The position numbers were made by a program, and so were the translations under genes. From assembly GCA_036874045.1 (NCBI GenBank), contig CM072343.1, positions 6,964,001 to 7,028,000 of the forward strand: a stretch of DNA of 64,000 nt, written 5' to 3'. The notes below the pieces were generated by a model, which had not been told where the DNA came from, searched no databases, and was given only the letters and a program-made list of their open reading frames with translations. Every line of letters starts with the position of its first letter. The first letter of the stretch is position 1. Source of the stretch: Cymodocea nodosa. Lineage: Eukaryota > Streptophyta > Magnoliopsida > Alismatales > Cymodoceaceae. Positions 1 to 11,203 of the stretch are shown piece by piece.

Positions 1-1346
1 ACATGCTTGGGTTTCTGAATTTTTAGTTTACTACAATTGTTTGAAATTTTAGAAACATTAGAAACTGAATTTCTAGAACAAGAAACAAGATTTTTGGAAA
101 CATTAATAGTCATGTTAGAAGTACATTTAGACAAATCACATTGATTTATATTATTACTGCTTGATTCATCTCTTGAATTACCTACTTCTATGTATTTATT
201 ACCTTGTTTCATGATAAAAGGAATTTTAGTCTTAGATTTACTTGAACTGCAACTAATAAATCCTTTATTGGCTTGAGATTGAGGATATTCAGGTTAATCA
301 AATCCTAAGCCAAATTTATATGACACCGCAGGGGTACTAGTTAGTTTGTCTAACTTAGTTTGACTTAAATTCCATTTCTCAATAGTAGAATTTAAATCTA
401 GCTCTCTCATTTTTAATTTATCAATCTCTAACTCAAGATCATTTATATTTTTTCTCAACATTTCATTTTCAGATTCTATCTTTAATTTTTCAACATTTAT
501 ATTCTGTATTTGTTCATGCAAGACACATTCATTAAATCTAAATTTATGCAAATCTCTAGCATGATTTTCATTATCACATTTAAACTTTTCTAAAGTAGTA
601 GACAGGAAACAATTTTCTTCTTCCACAATGGATAAAGAGTTTCTAATATTCTTATTTTCTAGTTTACAACCTTTAAGTTTTTGTAATAATGCATGATAAG
701 CACATAATAATTCATCAAAGTTAATCTGAATAATTTTTGAGATCAGATATTACCTCAAACTCATCTACCATGAAGCACACGTGAGCAACGTCTTCTAACT
801 CTAGTTCTCCTTCTGAATGTGAAGATTTTGATGATGATTCCTCAAATTCAGACTCTTCAAACGTGTCATCCCAAATGACCTTCAAAGCCTTTTTCTTATA
901 AAACTTTCTCTGAGTTTTCTGAGCTGTCTTCTTCTGATTTGTCCTACTATGCTTTTCATTTTTCCTTATAGGACAATTTAGAGAAAGATGTCCAGGTTTC
1001 TTGCAGTTGTAACATACATACTTTTTGGATAAAGAATTCTTGTCATTCAGTGATCTTGACGTTGAGGGTTTATCATTTTTGTTCCTTTGCTGTTTCCTAA
1101 TTTTCCATGCTTTCTTGAATTTCCTAATCAGCAAAATCAACTCCTCGTTAGAATCAGTAGATATATCAGAATCTGAATTAATTTCAAAAGCTATTTCTTT
1201 CTTCATTTTTAGTTTGTTGTGACTCAATGATTCATTTAATTGAACTTCATAAGCAGTTAAGTTTCCTATAAGTTCATTCATTGTATAAACATTTAAATCT
1301 TGTGATTCTTCAATTGATGTTAATTTTTGAGACTATTTAGAACTAT
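1..1346 (-). pseudogene. Sirevirus S1 gag fragment (element A), truncated at both sides
   Basis: Middle and C-terminal part of a Ty1/copia Gag, the nucleocapsid protein that packages element RNA. The reverse strand encodes a CCHC zinc knuckle (CYNCKKPGHLSLNCP, about 980-1025), then an acidic Ser/Glu stretch and a long Lys/Glu/Leu coiled coil. It aligns by eye along its length with the gag of element C (about 19710-21030) and element E. In-frame stops interrupt it near 721-723 and 294-296. Homology to S1 stops abruptly near 1346, where S2 sequence (element B) begins, so the N-terminal half of gag and the 5' LTR are missing. The left part runs off the window. Identity is certain; the breakpoint is good to a few bases. 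Confidence 0.9.
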
Positions 1347-2806
1347 AAAGCAATGAAAGTCAACACGTGCATAATTCTAACTTAAGGAGTTCAGATATTT
1401 TTGGATACTTATAAACCTAACTATCCGATGCTCAGATGCATTTCGGAGAGTTACTAGATAACTTTTTGAACATTTACTTAAGATATGCATTTAGGCTTCA
1501 ACACGTGTACTTCAGGAAATAATAAAATATTCTTTTGATCGTTTAAAACACAACTATCCAGTATATACAATATAGCCTTCCGAAATCATAGAAAATTTCG
1601 GATAGTTAAAAACTAACAAGCTTGTATTTCATCGACAGTTCAGAAATGTACTTAATTAATGTTAATTTCCTGAAATTTTGCAGATTCTTTCATTAAAGCA
1701 TATAATAGTTCATAATAGTTGAATTATTATATGAGAAATTGCTCCCCCTACATAAATATAGTCTAAAGAATCTATGGTGTACTTAAATTAGGTTGCCAAG
1801 CCCTAATAGATTTGGCATTAAAAGGTCAAATAGCTTACTTAAGTTGGTTACTAAGCCTTACATAGATTTAAGTCTCTCTCCTTTTCTTTTTTTTTAAAGA
1901 TGAATTAAATACAGAAATAAGTAGTAGATTTAACAATTTAGACTTTCTGTCTTTTATCTTATTTAATTTACAAAAGATAATTCATAGAGATATACCTTTA
2001 GGAACTTAAAAGAATTCAATAATGAGTAGACAAACTTAAGAAAATAAATACAGTACATCATGTGTAAAGAGTAGATAATAACAAAGATTATATGCACAGA
2101 TTATGGCAAGATTGTTATAACACTTGGAAAATAAATTAAGCTTGAGTAGATTACCCCCCCCTTTTTTTTATATATTCATAGATATATATATGTTATGTAT
2201 TACCTCCCATAATATCATATTTTTATGTGATCACAATCCCTTACTTAAGGGAAAGATAATCCCTTACTCAATGACAAGTGAGAATAGGTAAATTTTTTTT
2301 TTTTAAATATAATCTGAATTACTTGCAAAATGAGTTTTCAGTCAACACATCTCAAACTAGTTGGTTTAAGTGACTAGGGTTTAAGATCCCCAATGGACTT
2401 AATTACTCAAGTAATTGTAGACAAAAAGGAAATAAAACAAGATAGTAAATTAAATTAGAGGCAATTGCAATACTTAATTTTTCTAACAGTATGTTAATAA
2501 CTTTCTATTAATAAACAGTAAATACTTTCTATGTATTTTCCTGTTAAAATCTTTGTAATAGCATATACATAAGTAACAAAAATACAGTTGGCACTCACAT
2601 TGAATCAAATTAACTTTCCTTAAGTAATCTTTTTTGAATTTTTCTTAAATAAATTGACTTCAATAAAAATTAGAATTTCATAAATTCTTAACTACTAGAA
2701 AATAGTAATTCGAAAATAGATATTTTGTTTTTTTTAATAATAAAGAAATTAAATTCTACAACTACCTTTTTAACAAACCAAAATGTTATGTAATGAACAG
2801 GACAAT
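1347..2806 (-). other. Element B: noncoding region 3' of pol
   Basis: Matches the 37529-38880 region of element D on the opposite strand. It holds a polypurine-like TAGGGGGAGC (reverse of 1741-1750), matching the TAGGGGGAGC at about 38604 in D, and A/T runs. A short hairpin TCCCTTA-CT-TAAGGGA lies at 2237-2252. The part 1347-1620 carries CACGTG sites and TTCGGATAGTTA-type half-sites. No ORF of note. Confidence 0.7.
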
Positions 2807-5791
2807 TTAAATATTAGATAACCTATAGATACCAAGTTCTAATCGTAATTTTGAAAAGGTATTCTCATCTAAGGGTTTTGTAAATAGATCTGCTAATTAT
2901 TCTGTGGTAGGAACACAATTTAATACTATTTTTCCTTTTATAACATTATCCCTTAGAAAATGATGTCGAACTTCTATATATTCAGCTCGTGAATGTAAGA
3001 CAGGATTTTTAAACAAACTTATTGTAGAACTACTATCATAGAAAATCTTAGTTGGTTCATAGTCTAAATTAAAATCTTTTAAAGTTTGTATAATCCATAG
3101 GATTTGAGCATAACAAAGTGCAGCAGCTATATATTCAGCTTCAGTTGTAGATAATGCTACACAATTTTGCTTTTTGCTAGACTATGACACTAAAGAATTT
3201 CCCAATAATTGACAAGTGCCACTAGTGCTTTTTCTTTCAGACTTACATCCTACGAAATCAACATCACTATAACCTATTAAATTTAAAGAACTGTGTTTAA
3301 AGTAAAACAATCCAAAATTGATGGTTCCTAATAGATATTTAAAAATTCATTTAACAACAAGTAGGTATGATTCTTTAGGATTAGATTGGTATCTAGCACA
3401 AGTACACACACTAACCATAATATTTGGTCGGCTAGCTGTTAAATAAAGTAATGAACCAATCATACTTCTATATTGTTTTACATCTACAGTTTTTCTAGAG
3501 TCATCTTTATCCAACTTGGTGATAGTACTCATTGGTGTATTCTTTGTTTTAATGTTGTCTAAACCAAACCTCTTTAATAAATTTTAAGTATATTTTTCTT
3601 GTGAAATAAAAGTACCCTAATCTAATTGCTTAATTTGTAAGCCTAGAAAAAATGATAGTTCACCCATCATACTCATTTCAAATTGATTAGTCATGTCTTC
3701 GAAAAAGACTCAACTAATTTATAATTTGTTGCTCCAAATATGATGTCATCTACATAGATTTGAACTACCAATATATCTTTTTCGATCTTCTTGACAAAAA
3801 GAGTGTAATTTGCCTTTCCCATAGAATACCCTTTTTCCATAAGAAATTTAGATAATCTCTCATACCAAGACCTAGGGGCTTGTTTAAGGCCATATAGTGT
3901 CTTCTTAAGCTTATAAACATACTCAGGATGTTTTGAATCTTCAAAACCTAGAGGTTGTTTTACATAAACTTCTTCTTTTATATATCCATTTAAAAAAAGC
4001 AGTCTTAACATCCATTTGATATAATTTGAAATTCATATAACAAGCATATGCTAACAAAATCCGTATTGATTCTAGTCTAGCAATAGGAGCAAATGTTTCA
4101 TCATAGTCAATTCCTTCCTCTTGCTTGTAACCTTGAGCAACTAATCTAGCTTTATTTTTAACTATATGTCCATCTTGTTCTACTTTGTTTCTAAATACCA
4201 ACCTTGTTCCTATTATGGACTAATTTTTAGGTGGTGGAACTAGATCCCATACCTCATTTCTTATAAATTGATTTAGCTCATCTTGCATAGCTAAATACCA
4301 AAATTCATCTTCTAAGGCATCTTCAATTTTCTTAGGTTCTAGTAAAGAAACAAATGAATAAGCACCACAAATGTTGACTACTGATGACCTAGTCCTAACT
4401 CCATGATTAGGATCGCCTATTATCAGATCAAAAGGATGAGATGAAGCATAACGCCAATTTCTATGCTGTTCCACATTTTCTATAAGTATGACATTATTTT
4501 CTTCTAAATTTTCATCATTTAAGTTTATATTTCTTATTTCGTCAGATAATCTCTCAATTTCTCTGTCAACATCATTTGATACCATTTCTAGGAGAATTTC
4601 TGAATCAAAGTTTTCAACATGTCTAACATCCAAATGAGAATTTTCATGAAATTTCACATGTAGGGTTTCCTCAATAGTTTTCAACATGTCTAAAATAAAA
4701 CACTTACAACCAAAGGGTTTTAAATAACTTATTTTGGGAACCCTATTATACCATATCTCATAAGGGGTTTTATCTAAAATTGGTCTTAGATGTACTCTAT
4801 TTATAACATAGCATGCTGTATGAACTACTTCTGCCTAGAGAGATAGGGGTAACTTATTCTCATTTAACATGGTTCTGGACATTTCCTGAAGTGATCTGTT
4901 TTTACGTTCTACTATCCTATTTTGTGAGGGAGCTCTTGAAAATGAGTACCTATGATCTATGCCTAATTCTTCACAAAAGGTGTCCATTTGATCATTATCA
5001 AATTTTGTATCATGATCACTCCTATGTTTTTGAATTTTAAGATTTTGCTCATTCTGAACTTTATTATAGAATATCTTAAATATTTCAAAAATTTCAGTTT
5101 TATTAGCTAGAAAATAGACCCAAGTAAATCTAGAATAGTCATCAACTAGTACAAAAGCATAATGTTTACCTCTTAGACTAGTTGTCCTAGTAGGTTCAAA
5201 TAAATCCATATGCACTAGTTCTAATACTCTTTTGCTTGTTATTTCATTTAAACTTTTAAAGGATGTTTTATGTAATTTACCTAGTTGACATGCATTACAA
5301 ATAAACTCTTTCGAGTACTTAATACTAGGTAAACCTCTAACTAGATTCTTTTTAGACAGCTTTTGTAATAATTTTAAGTTTGTGTGTCCTAGCCTTCTAT
5401 GCCATAAAATAACTTCATTCGATTTTGCAATTAAGCAAGCATTGTCTTTAATAATATCAAAAGGCAAATTCAGAATACAAACGGATTTCTTGTATGTAGT
5501 GAATAAAATTTTGTTTGTAGACATGTCCATAATTTTATAGGAATCTTTTTCAAAAATTACTCTTTAAAACTTCATTAAAACAGGAATACTCAATAAATTA
5601 AAACCTAAGTTTTCCACTAATAAGACATCATTTATAAAGCATTTCTTAGTTACCTGAACCTTGCCAGACCCTAGGATATTTGTTTTGCTTTTATTTCCAA
5701 AGGTAACTTGTCCGTTCTTGGTCTTTGTTACTTTTGTAAGTAATCGTATATCTCTAGTCATGTGGCTAGAAGCTCCACTATCCATTATCCA
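2807..5791 (-). pseudogene. Element B pol: protease, integrase, RT, RNase H (broken)
   Basis: Copia-type Pol on the reverse strand. Domains in order: aspartic protease with the DSGASSHM active site (5785 down), GAG-pre-integrase with the LWHRRLGH / CNACQLGK zinc-binding pattern (about 5410-5290), integrase core (HMDLF, RSDHD, VERKNR for D,D,E, with the second region written HD where relatives have HG), RT with YVDDIIFGA (about 3740-3770), and copia RNase H ending at the TAA at 2807. The stop near 5564 ends the protease reading, others occur at about 4835, 4690, 4220 and 3600, and at least one indel lies near 3950-4010, where two overlapping frames both carry RT. The pol frame is offset from gag, as in element D. 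Function is lost. Confidence 0.88.
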
Positions 5792-5817
5792 TTTTGATTT
5801 GTGTACCTACAAAATAG

Positions 5818-7835
5818 TCAAGAAGAGATTTTATCTCTTGGAACTCATTTTTGAGTGAGTCTAAGAATTTTAGAGAGAGTCATATCAAAATAATCAATAT
5901 TTTTAAACTTCAACTTATCTATTTTCTAATAATTATTCTTGCATTTATTTCTCTTAGTATTATAATCATTAGAACATTTATCTCTATGTAAACCAAAGTT
6001 GAAATTTTCATTTCTAACATTATTTGATTGCTGATTCCAATATCCGATATTTTTTAAATATAAAGAAAAGTGATCAAAAATATTAAGATTCTCAAATGTC
6101 TTAGCTTGATTTTTTTGAAAATTTCTTTTGAAATTCTTGCATCGTGTGCTTTCATTTATATGCTGCATTTTATCAATTTGCACATATTTATCTCCCTTTT
6201 TAATTACACATGGAATAGTTTTTCTCTTACTATTCTTAGTACTAGAAATAAAGACATTATTTTTAGTAGTACCATCATGCAATATATAATTTTCAGAAGA
6301 TGCATCGTGTAAACCAATATCATGTTTTTTTACATTTGATATTTTACTACTAAGTTCATTTGTTATAGTTTGACTATTATTCCATTTACTTAATATAGTC
6401 TTTTGATTGCATACCTTAATCTTTAACATATTAATTTCTGAATTTAAATCAGTAATAGTCAGTTTCAGTTTTTCAATTTCACAGTTTATTTTCTTCTTAT
6501 CAGCAATTAAATTTTCACAATTAGCATGCAATTTTCTTTCTATTGCAGTAAACTTTAAAATTTCCTATGCTGCTTTTGATTTTCTTCTTTAAATTTATTC
6601 AACGTAGAGTTCAGAAAATCAATCTTAATTTCAGATTCATCTAGCATTTTCCTAGTGTTCTTCCCTTCTGTTTTTACTTTCTTATATTTTCTAGCCAGTT
6701 TATTGTATTCAACAAGTAATCCATCAAAACTATCAAAACTAGCATTTTGATCAAAAGATACCTCACTAGATTTTGCCATGAAGCATACGTTTGCCAGATT
6801 TTCTTCTAAATTTGATGTTGATGAGGATTCATCGTTTGATGTTGAATCCTTTGTTTCTTCACTTTGTGAAGCTGAAGAGTCATCCCATGTCACTTTAAGT
6901 GCCCTTCTCTTTTTGAATTTCTTACTCCTAAAATTCCTCCTCGAATTCTTCTTATCTTTGTTAAGAGGACAATCAGTTTGAAAGTGACCCGATTTGTTGC
7001 ACTTGTAGCATATGATTTTGTCTTTCATGAATGACTTCTTCTCCATATCTCTAGATGTCTTTGCTGACCTGAAGTTCCTACATTTCTTCAACAGATTTCT
7101 AAATTTTCTAGTCAACAACAGTAAATCATCGTCAAAATCACTAGTGACTTCTAAGATTTTATCAACCTCAAAAGCCAGATCCCTTCTAGGATTTTTCCCT
7201 TTTGGATCTAAATGTTGTACTTCATAGGTTGTTAGATTTCCTATGAGATCATCGAGAGTATATGTGCTTAAATCTTTGGACTCTTCAATAGATGTTGTCT
7301 TTTGAGCCCAAATTTTAGTTAAAGATCTAAGGATCTTTCTTACCAAGTCTTTTTTCTCAAATTTCTTGCCTAAAGATTTTAATGAATTTACAATCTCAAG
7401 AAAATGGGAAAACATATCAGAGATACATTTATTTTTGTGTATTTTAAAAAGCTCATATTTATGTACTAACATATTAATCTTAGATTCCTTGACCTAGTTA
7501 GTACCTTCGTTGGCAAATTCTAATGCATGCCATATCTCATATGCAATTTAATATGCAGAAACTTTGTTAAATTGATCATGAGATAAAGCACAAAACAAGA
7601 TGTTTAAACCTTTAGCATTTAGTGTCATTCACTCCTTTTCATCAAAAGTCCAAGTATCATATGGAGTCGTAACTAACACTATAGGATTGCTAATTATATG
7701 TCATAGTTTGAAATCAATTGATTGAAAGAATACTTTCATCCTATATTTTCAGTAGCCATAATTGCTACCTTCGAACATAGGAGGACGATTTGTGGTTTGT
7801 CCTTCAGTCATAACTAAGATTTCAGTATTATCCAT
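5818..7835 (-). pseudogene. Element B gag (broken)
   Basis: Ty1/copia Gag with the start at the reverse-strand ATG at 7835 (MDN...), homologous to the start in element D. It has the N-terminal capsid-like helical domain, an intact CCHC knuckle (CYKCNKSGHFQTDCP, about 6960-7020), an acidic Ser-rich linker and a coiled coil. An in-frame TAG at 7494-7496 falls at exactly the place where element D gag also has TAG. One base is missing near 6545 relative to D, shifting the frame. The gag stop (TGA) is at 5818-5820, followed at once by a splice-acceptor-like TTTTGTAG and then pol. Confidence 0.88.
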
Positions 7836-7925
7836 TTTAAATAGATGATCCTAAGTAAATGACAGGAAAAACTGATTCCTAAGTAGAGAAATGAAAGCTC
7901 TTCAGATGCTTTGATAATAATAAAA

Positions 7926-7937
7926 GCTCTGATACCA
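7926..7937 (-). other. Element B primer-binding site (initiator Met-tRNA)
   Basis: The reverse strand reads TGGTATCAGAGC, complementary to the 3' end of plant initiator Met-tRNA, two bases inside the 5' LTR. This is the start point of minus-strand DNA synthesis. It matches those of elements C and E. Confidence 0.93.
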
Positions 7938-7939
7938 AT

Positions 7940-9144
7940 TGTAGGATCGTTGTATCACAAGAGGGGGGTAAATTGTGTCTTTAGTAATTAAAATACCAGC
8001 GGATAAAACAAGAGCAGAAAACACTCATAAATGAAATTCTATTCTTTATAAACTTTAAAGACAAAATTTACAATATCTTTTCAACTCAATTCCCTTCTTG
8101 ATGATTTTGACACAGTAATGTCTGATATACAATTCAAATAGAAAAATGAAGTTCTTATTCAAAACTAATTTTGAATTGTATAAAACCTGATCTTTATGCG
8201 CATAGCTCCTTTCCTTCTTTTTACTTAGCTTTTGTATCTCTTCTTCTCCAATTGTCGAATTTCTAGAATTCTTACGTTTGCTGCTTCTTTTCTGAAATTG
8301 CTTGGAATTTTGAACTTCTTCTGATGTTAGAGAATTTTTAGGATATGAATATTCAAACTTAACTTTTCAATTAGGGATTTGGATTGAATATTTAGACTTT
8401 GTTTTTGAGATTGGGATCTTTATTTTGTAATGTAGCTCGTACTCTCTATTAGTAGTTGAACTATGTCTTCACGTTCAGCATGTTCATCCACTTAATCCAT
8501 AATCCACGTACTAATTTTTTCTTTAATCCAAATTACTATCTTTTTGAGTTTCCACTTTCTCCACTATCATTTTGAATTTCCACGATCTCCACTCCTAGAT
8601 TCACCAAAACTTTATCTTCTTAGAGTCTTGTAGAATATCTTCTAACTCTTCAATTTAGTCGAATACTTATCCTTTAAGTCCTGTAAAAACTCGAATACTT
8701 ATCTGTAACTCTTCGAGTTTTTGCACTTGCAAAACACGTGACTAAACATAGCACACTTATCTATTCGTTAGTCATTTTATAAAACTCGAAGACTTATCTA
8801 TCCATGCGTACAAAAACTCGAACAGTTATCTAACTATTTGATTTTCATTACCGAACACACATAGAAAACACGTGACAACTTAAAACATTAAAAACACACA
8901 TGCAGATAATTTAACTATACGAGTTTTTAACATAAACTATTCGATAAAAACGAAACGTTAACTATCCGAAAGTTTAACTATCGAAAATCTAACTCTTCGA
9001 AAACTTTAACTATCCGAAATAAAAATGAAACTTTCCAATAATCTGTTAACATTTAATTACGTGACAATTATACTTAGAGAATATTATTTAGACTTATTTA
9101 AAAACTTTAATAAAGCATAAATCATCAAAACAAAATTCCTAACA
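7940..9144 (-). repeat. Element B 5' LTR (family S2)
   Basis: 1205 bp, reverse strand, from TGTTAGGAATTTTG to ...CGATCCTACA, matching the 5' LTR of element D (31057-32247). It contains repeated CTCGAATA/AGTTATC blocks, CACGTG sites, the dyad AACTC-TTC-GAGTT at 8707-8719, and the Sirevirus end block AATTTACCCCCCTCTTGTG. The five bases outside it, read on the reverse strand, are CTTCG; a second copy is not available because B's 3' end is deleted. Confidence 0.92.
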
Positions 9145-9620
9145 CGAAGACTGTTAACTTTTCTCTAATCAACAATAATATTTGATTGTTTTTCCTTGGA
9201 ATATAAAGGTGTAGGTATAGCAGATTTATGTTCTTCCTCAAATGATTGTAGTCTAGTTCCATTTATGGGTGTTTAAGGAATTCTATTTGATGAACTAGTG
9301 TCTTTTTCTAAGTATTTAGCATATTGTTCCAAAAATGCTATCTCCGCACATTTCATGCGATATTCTTTGTCATATTTACTTTTAATACTCATATAATGTA
9401 TATTCTCAGCAGTATGTTGAAGTTCTTGTCTAACTTCATCAAGTATCTCTTTAGAAAAAAAATAGTCATGATATATTTGAGCTAAACTTTTGTCAACGTG
9501 TAAAATCTTTTTAAACCATGTACGAGGAACATCATCTACCTCGATTTCTTTGCCTTTTGCACTTCCTCTACCTCTTCCTTTTCCTCTGCCATGACCTTTG
9601 TTAAACTTGGAGAACATCAT
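9145..9620 (-). pseudogene. Element F third ORF, N-terminal part
   Basis: Homologue of the ORF3 of elements C and E, starting at the reverse-strand ATG at 9620. The start is chosen because the upstream leader and TATA-like box align with C and E. It has a basic Gly/Arg start (KGHGRGKGRGRG), the conserved PRTWFKK block, then a helical region ending EIAFLEQYAKYLEK. A TAA at 9273-9275 interrupts it, but homology continues (EEHKSAIPTPLYSK) to 9145, where the element B LTR begins. Function unknown; see the element E ORF3 for the full architecture. Confidence 0.85.
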
Positions 9621-9701
9621 CGTAGGTTGTAACAGGAACAAGCGGGAAAGATTTTTAGACACAAAGGTTACGAGATAACCTAAGTTCTCGTGTAATAAGT
9701 G

Positions 9702-9826
9702 TTTAAATAGGGTTTTAGTAGAATAACTTAACGAGTCTATAAGTCAGGTTTGAGTTTTAAAAGAATATTGAATAATATTTATTCAATCGAGGTACCCAAA
9801 AACATTAAGCATAACTCGTTGAGTTA
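9702..9826 (-). promoter_or_regulatory. Putative ORF3 promoter of element F (dyad and TATA-like box)
   Basis: Upstream of the F ORF3 start, on the reverse strand, lie the dyad TAACTC-GTT-GAGTTA (9812-9826, about 192 bases before the ATG) and TATTTAAA (9702-9709, about 82 bases before it). Both occur at nearly the same distance in elements C and E. That they act as a promoter is inference. Confidence 0.5.
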
Positions 9827-11203
9827 CTTAACCTAATGAGTAAAACGCTGTCTAGAGGTAGTTTTATACGTTACCTTACATAACATAACGTCTAATTAGT
9901 ATACTTAACAAAAATTCAAATGTTTTCAACTGAAAGCTTCAGAAATCAACAAACAAGCCAAAAGTAACTTAAATAACCATTATCTTGAGAACATTGTAAA
10001 CTATTCAAATATTCTTTTTATGAACCTAAAATAGTTTGTTTGTCTATTAAATTATTTCATCAAGATCTTAAGAGGACTAAACTTAGATTAACTAAGATCT
10101 ATATATTGAATAATATTAATCTATTTTTGACATTGTAATTCCTCCCCCTACAAATATACTTCAAATATATTTAATAACCTACAAAATATACTTGTATAAA
10201 GTAGGTGTTACTTATAACTATACTTTAAATTTTCCTTTCAGAAACTTCCGTTATCCTGAATTCATCAAGAATGATTTCTAGAATCAACTCCAACCATATA
10301 TGAATCAAAACATAACTTTAAACTTAATATGATTAACTCAAGCAGAATAAAGGAATGTATCTAAAATAAACATGTTCAAAAGTACTAATTTTGATTCAAC
10401 AAATCAGCAGTCATATTGGTAGAAACCATATTCGATTCAAAGATATCTATAATTAATGAAATAGCTTTTATCTTTTCAAAATAGTAAATATTGATAATTT
10501 TCTTTAAAAGTTAGTTTGAAAAGCTTGAATCATACAAGAGCTTTCTAATGTACCCATGTAATGAGCTTTCAATCAACAATCCCAGGTCTGATCAGGACCT
10601 TAAGTTGTCAGATTTAAAGAATCCTTTTTCAGGACAACAATCCTTACATACCTATCTACTCAAATACAAGAAGCTCATGATCAAACTAATCAATAAACTC
10701 TCAAAGATTTTCACTTTGTAAGCACTTTTTATTTTAAGCACAATATATATGTGTATTTCATTAATACAGATGCGATAAAACACAAATCTCATATAATTTT
10801 TACATCTATGATTTTATTGAGAATATGAATCAATGTCAATAAGCTTATACTTTTGAGTAGTTTAATAAGATTTACATATAAATTATTCTACAAGTTTAAT
10901 CAATCAAGTCAAACTCATGCATGATCATATGCACTCTCATTGATCCACGGAAAACATTTAATCAAAATTTTAGGATTTCAAAGGAATTTAATGTTTTTCA
11001 TTGACATTTCCACTTAAAAATTTAAAAACATTAAACTTTGAAAGATAAGTAAAATCAATAAGATACTACAATAATTTTATCGTAAATACATAGTATCTCA
11101 TGTAGTAGTTTAGATATTACTTAGATATTTATGATAAGTATATAATATCTATGAGGTAAACAACATCATCAATAATGTTTAACTTTTGTGGAGATTAAGC
11201 ACT
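9827..11203 (-). other. Element F noncoding region between pol and ORF3
   Basis: No ORF of note. It contains a polypurine-like TAGGGGGAGG (reverse of 10141-10150) and a block at about 10540-10720 that is strongly conserved in elements C, E and fragment H (for example CTAATGTACCCATG and TTTAAAGAATC in + orientation). The part nearest pol matches the sequence just after pol in C and E. Confidence 0.7.

Larger units (their letters stand above)
1347..9144 (-). mobile_element. Element B: Ty1/copia Sirevirus (family S2), 3'-truncated
   Basis: Reverse-strand LTR retrotransposon read from 9144 down: 5' LTR (9144-7940), primer-binding site, gag, PR-INT-RT-RNase H, then the 3' noncoding part. It lacks the third ORF and the 3' LTR that the related element D has. 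Its 5' end (TGTTAGG...) sits inside the ORF3 of element F: F reads GTTAACAGTCTTCG up to the LTR, and the same context is uninterrupted in element C (GTTGATAGTCTTCG at about 26607). The left edge at about 1346 abuts the S1 gag fragment, so a deletion removed B's 3' end together with its target duplication. Gag carries stops and a frameshift, and pol is broken several times, so the element is dead. Confidence 0.9.
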
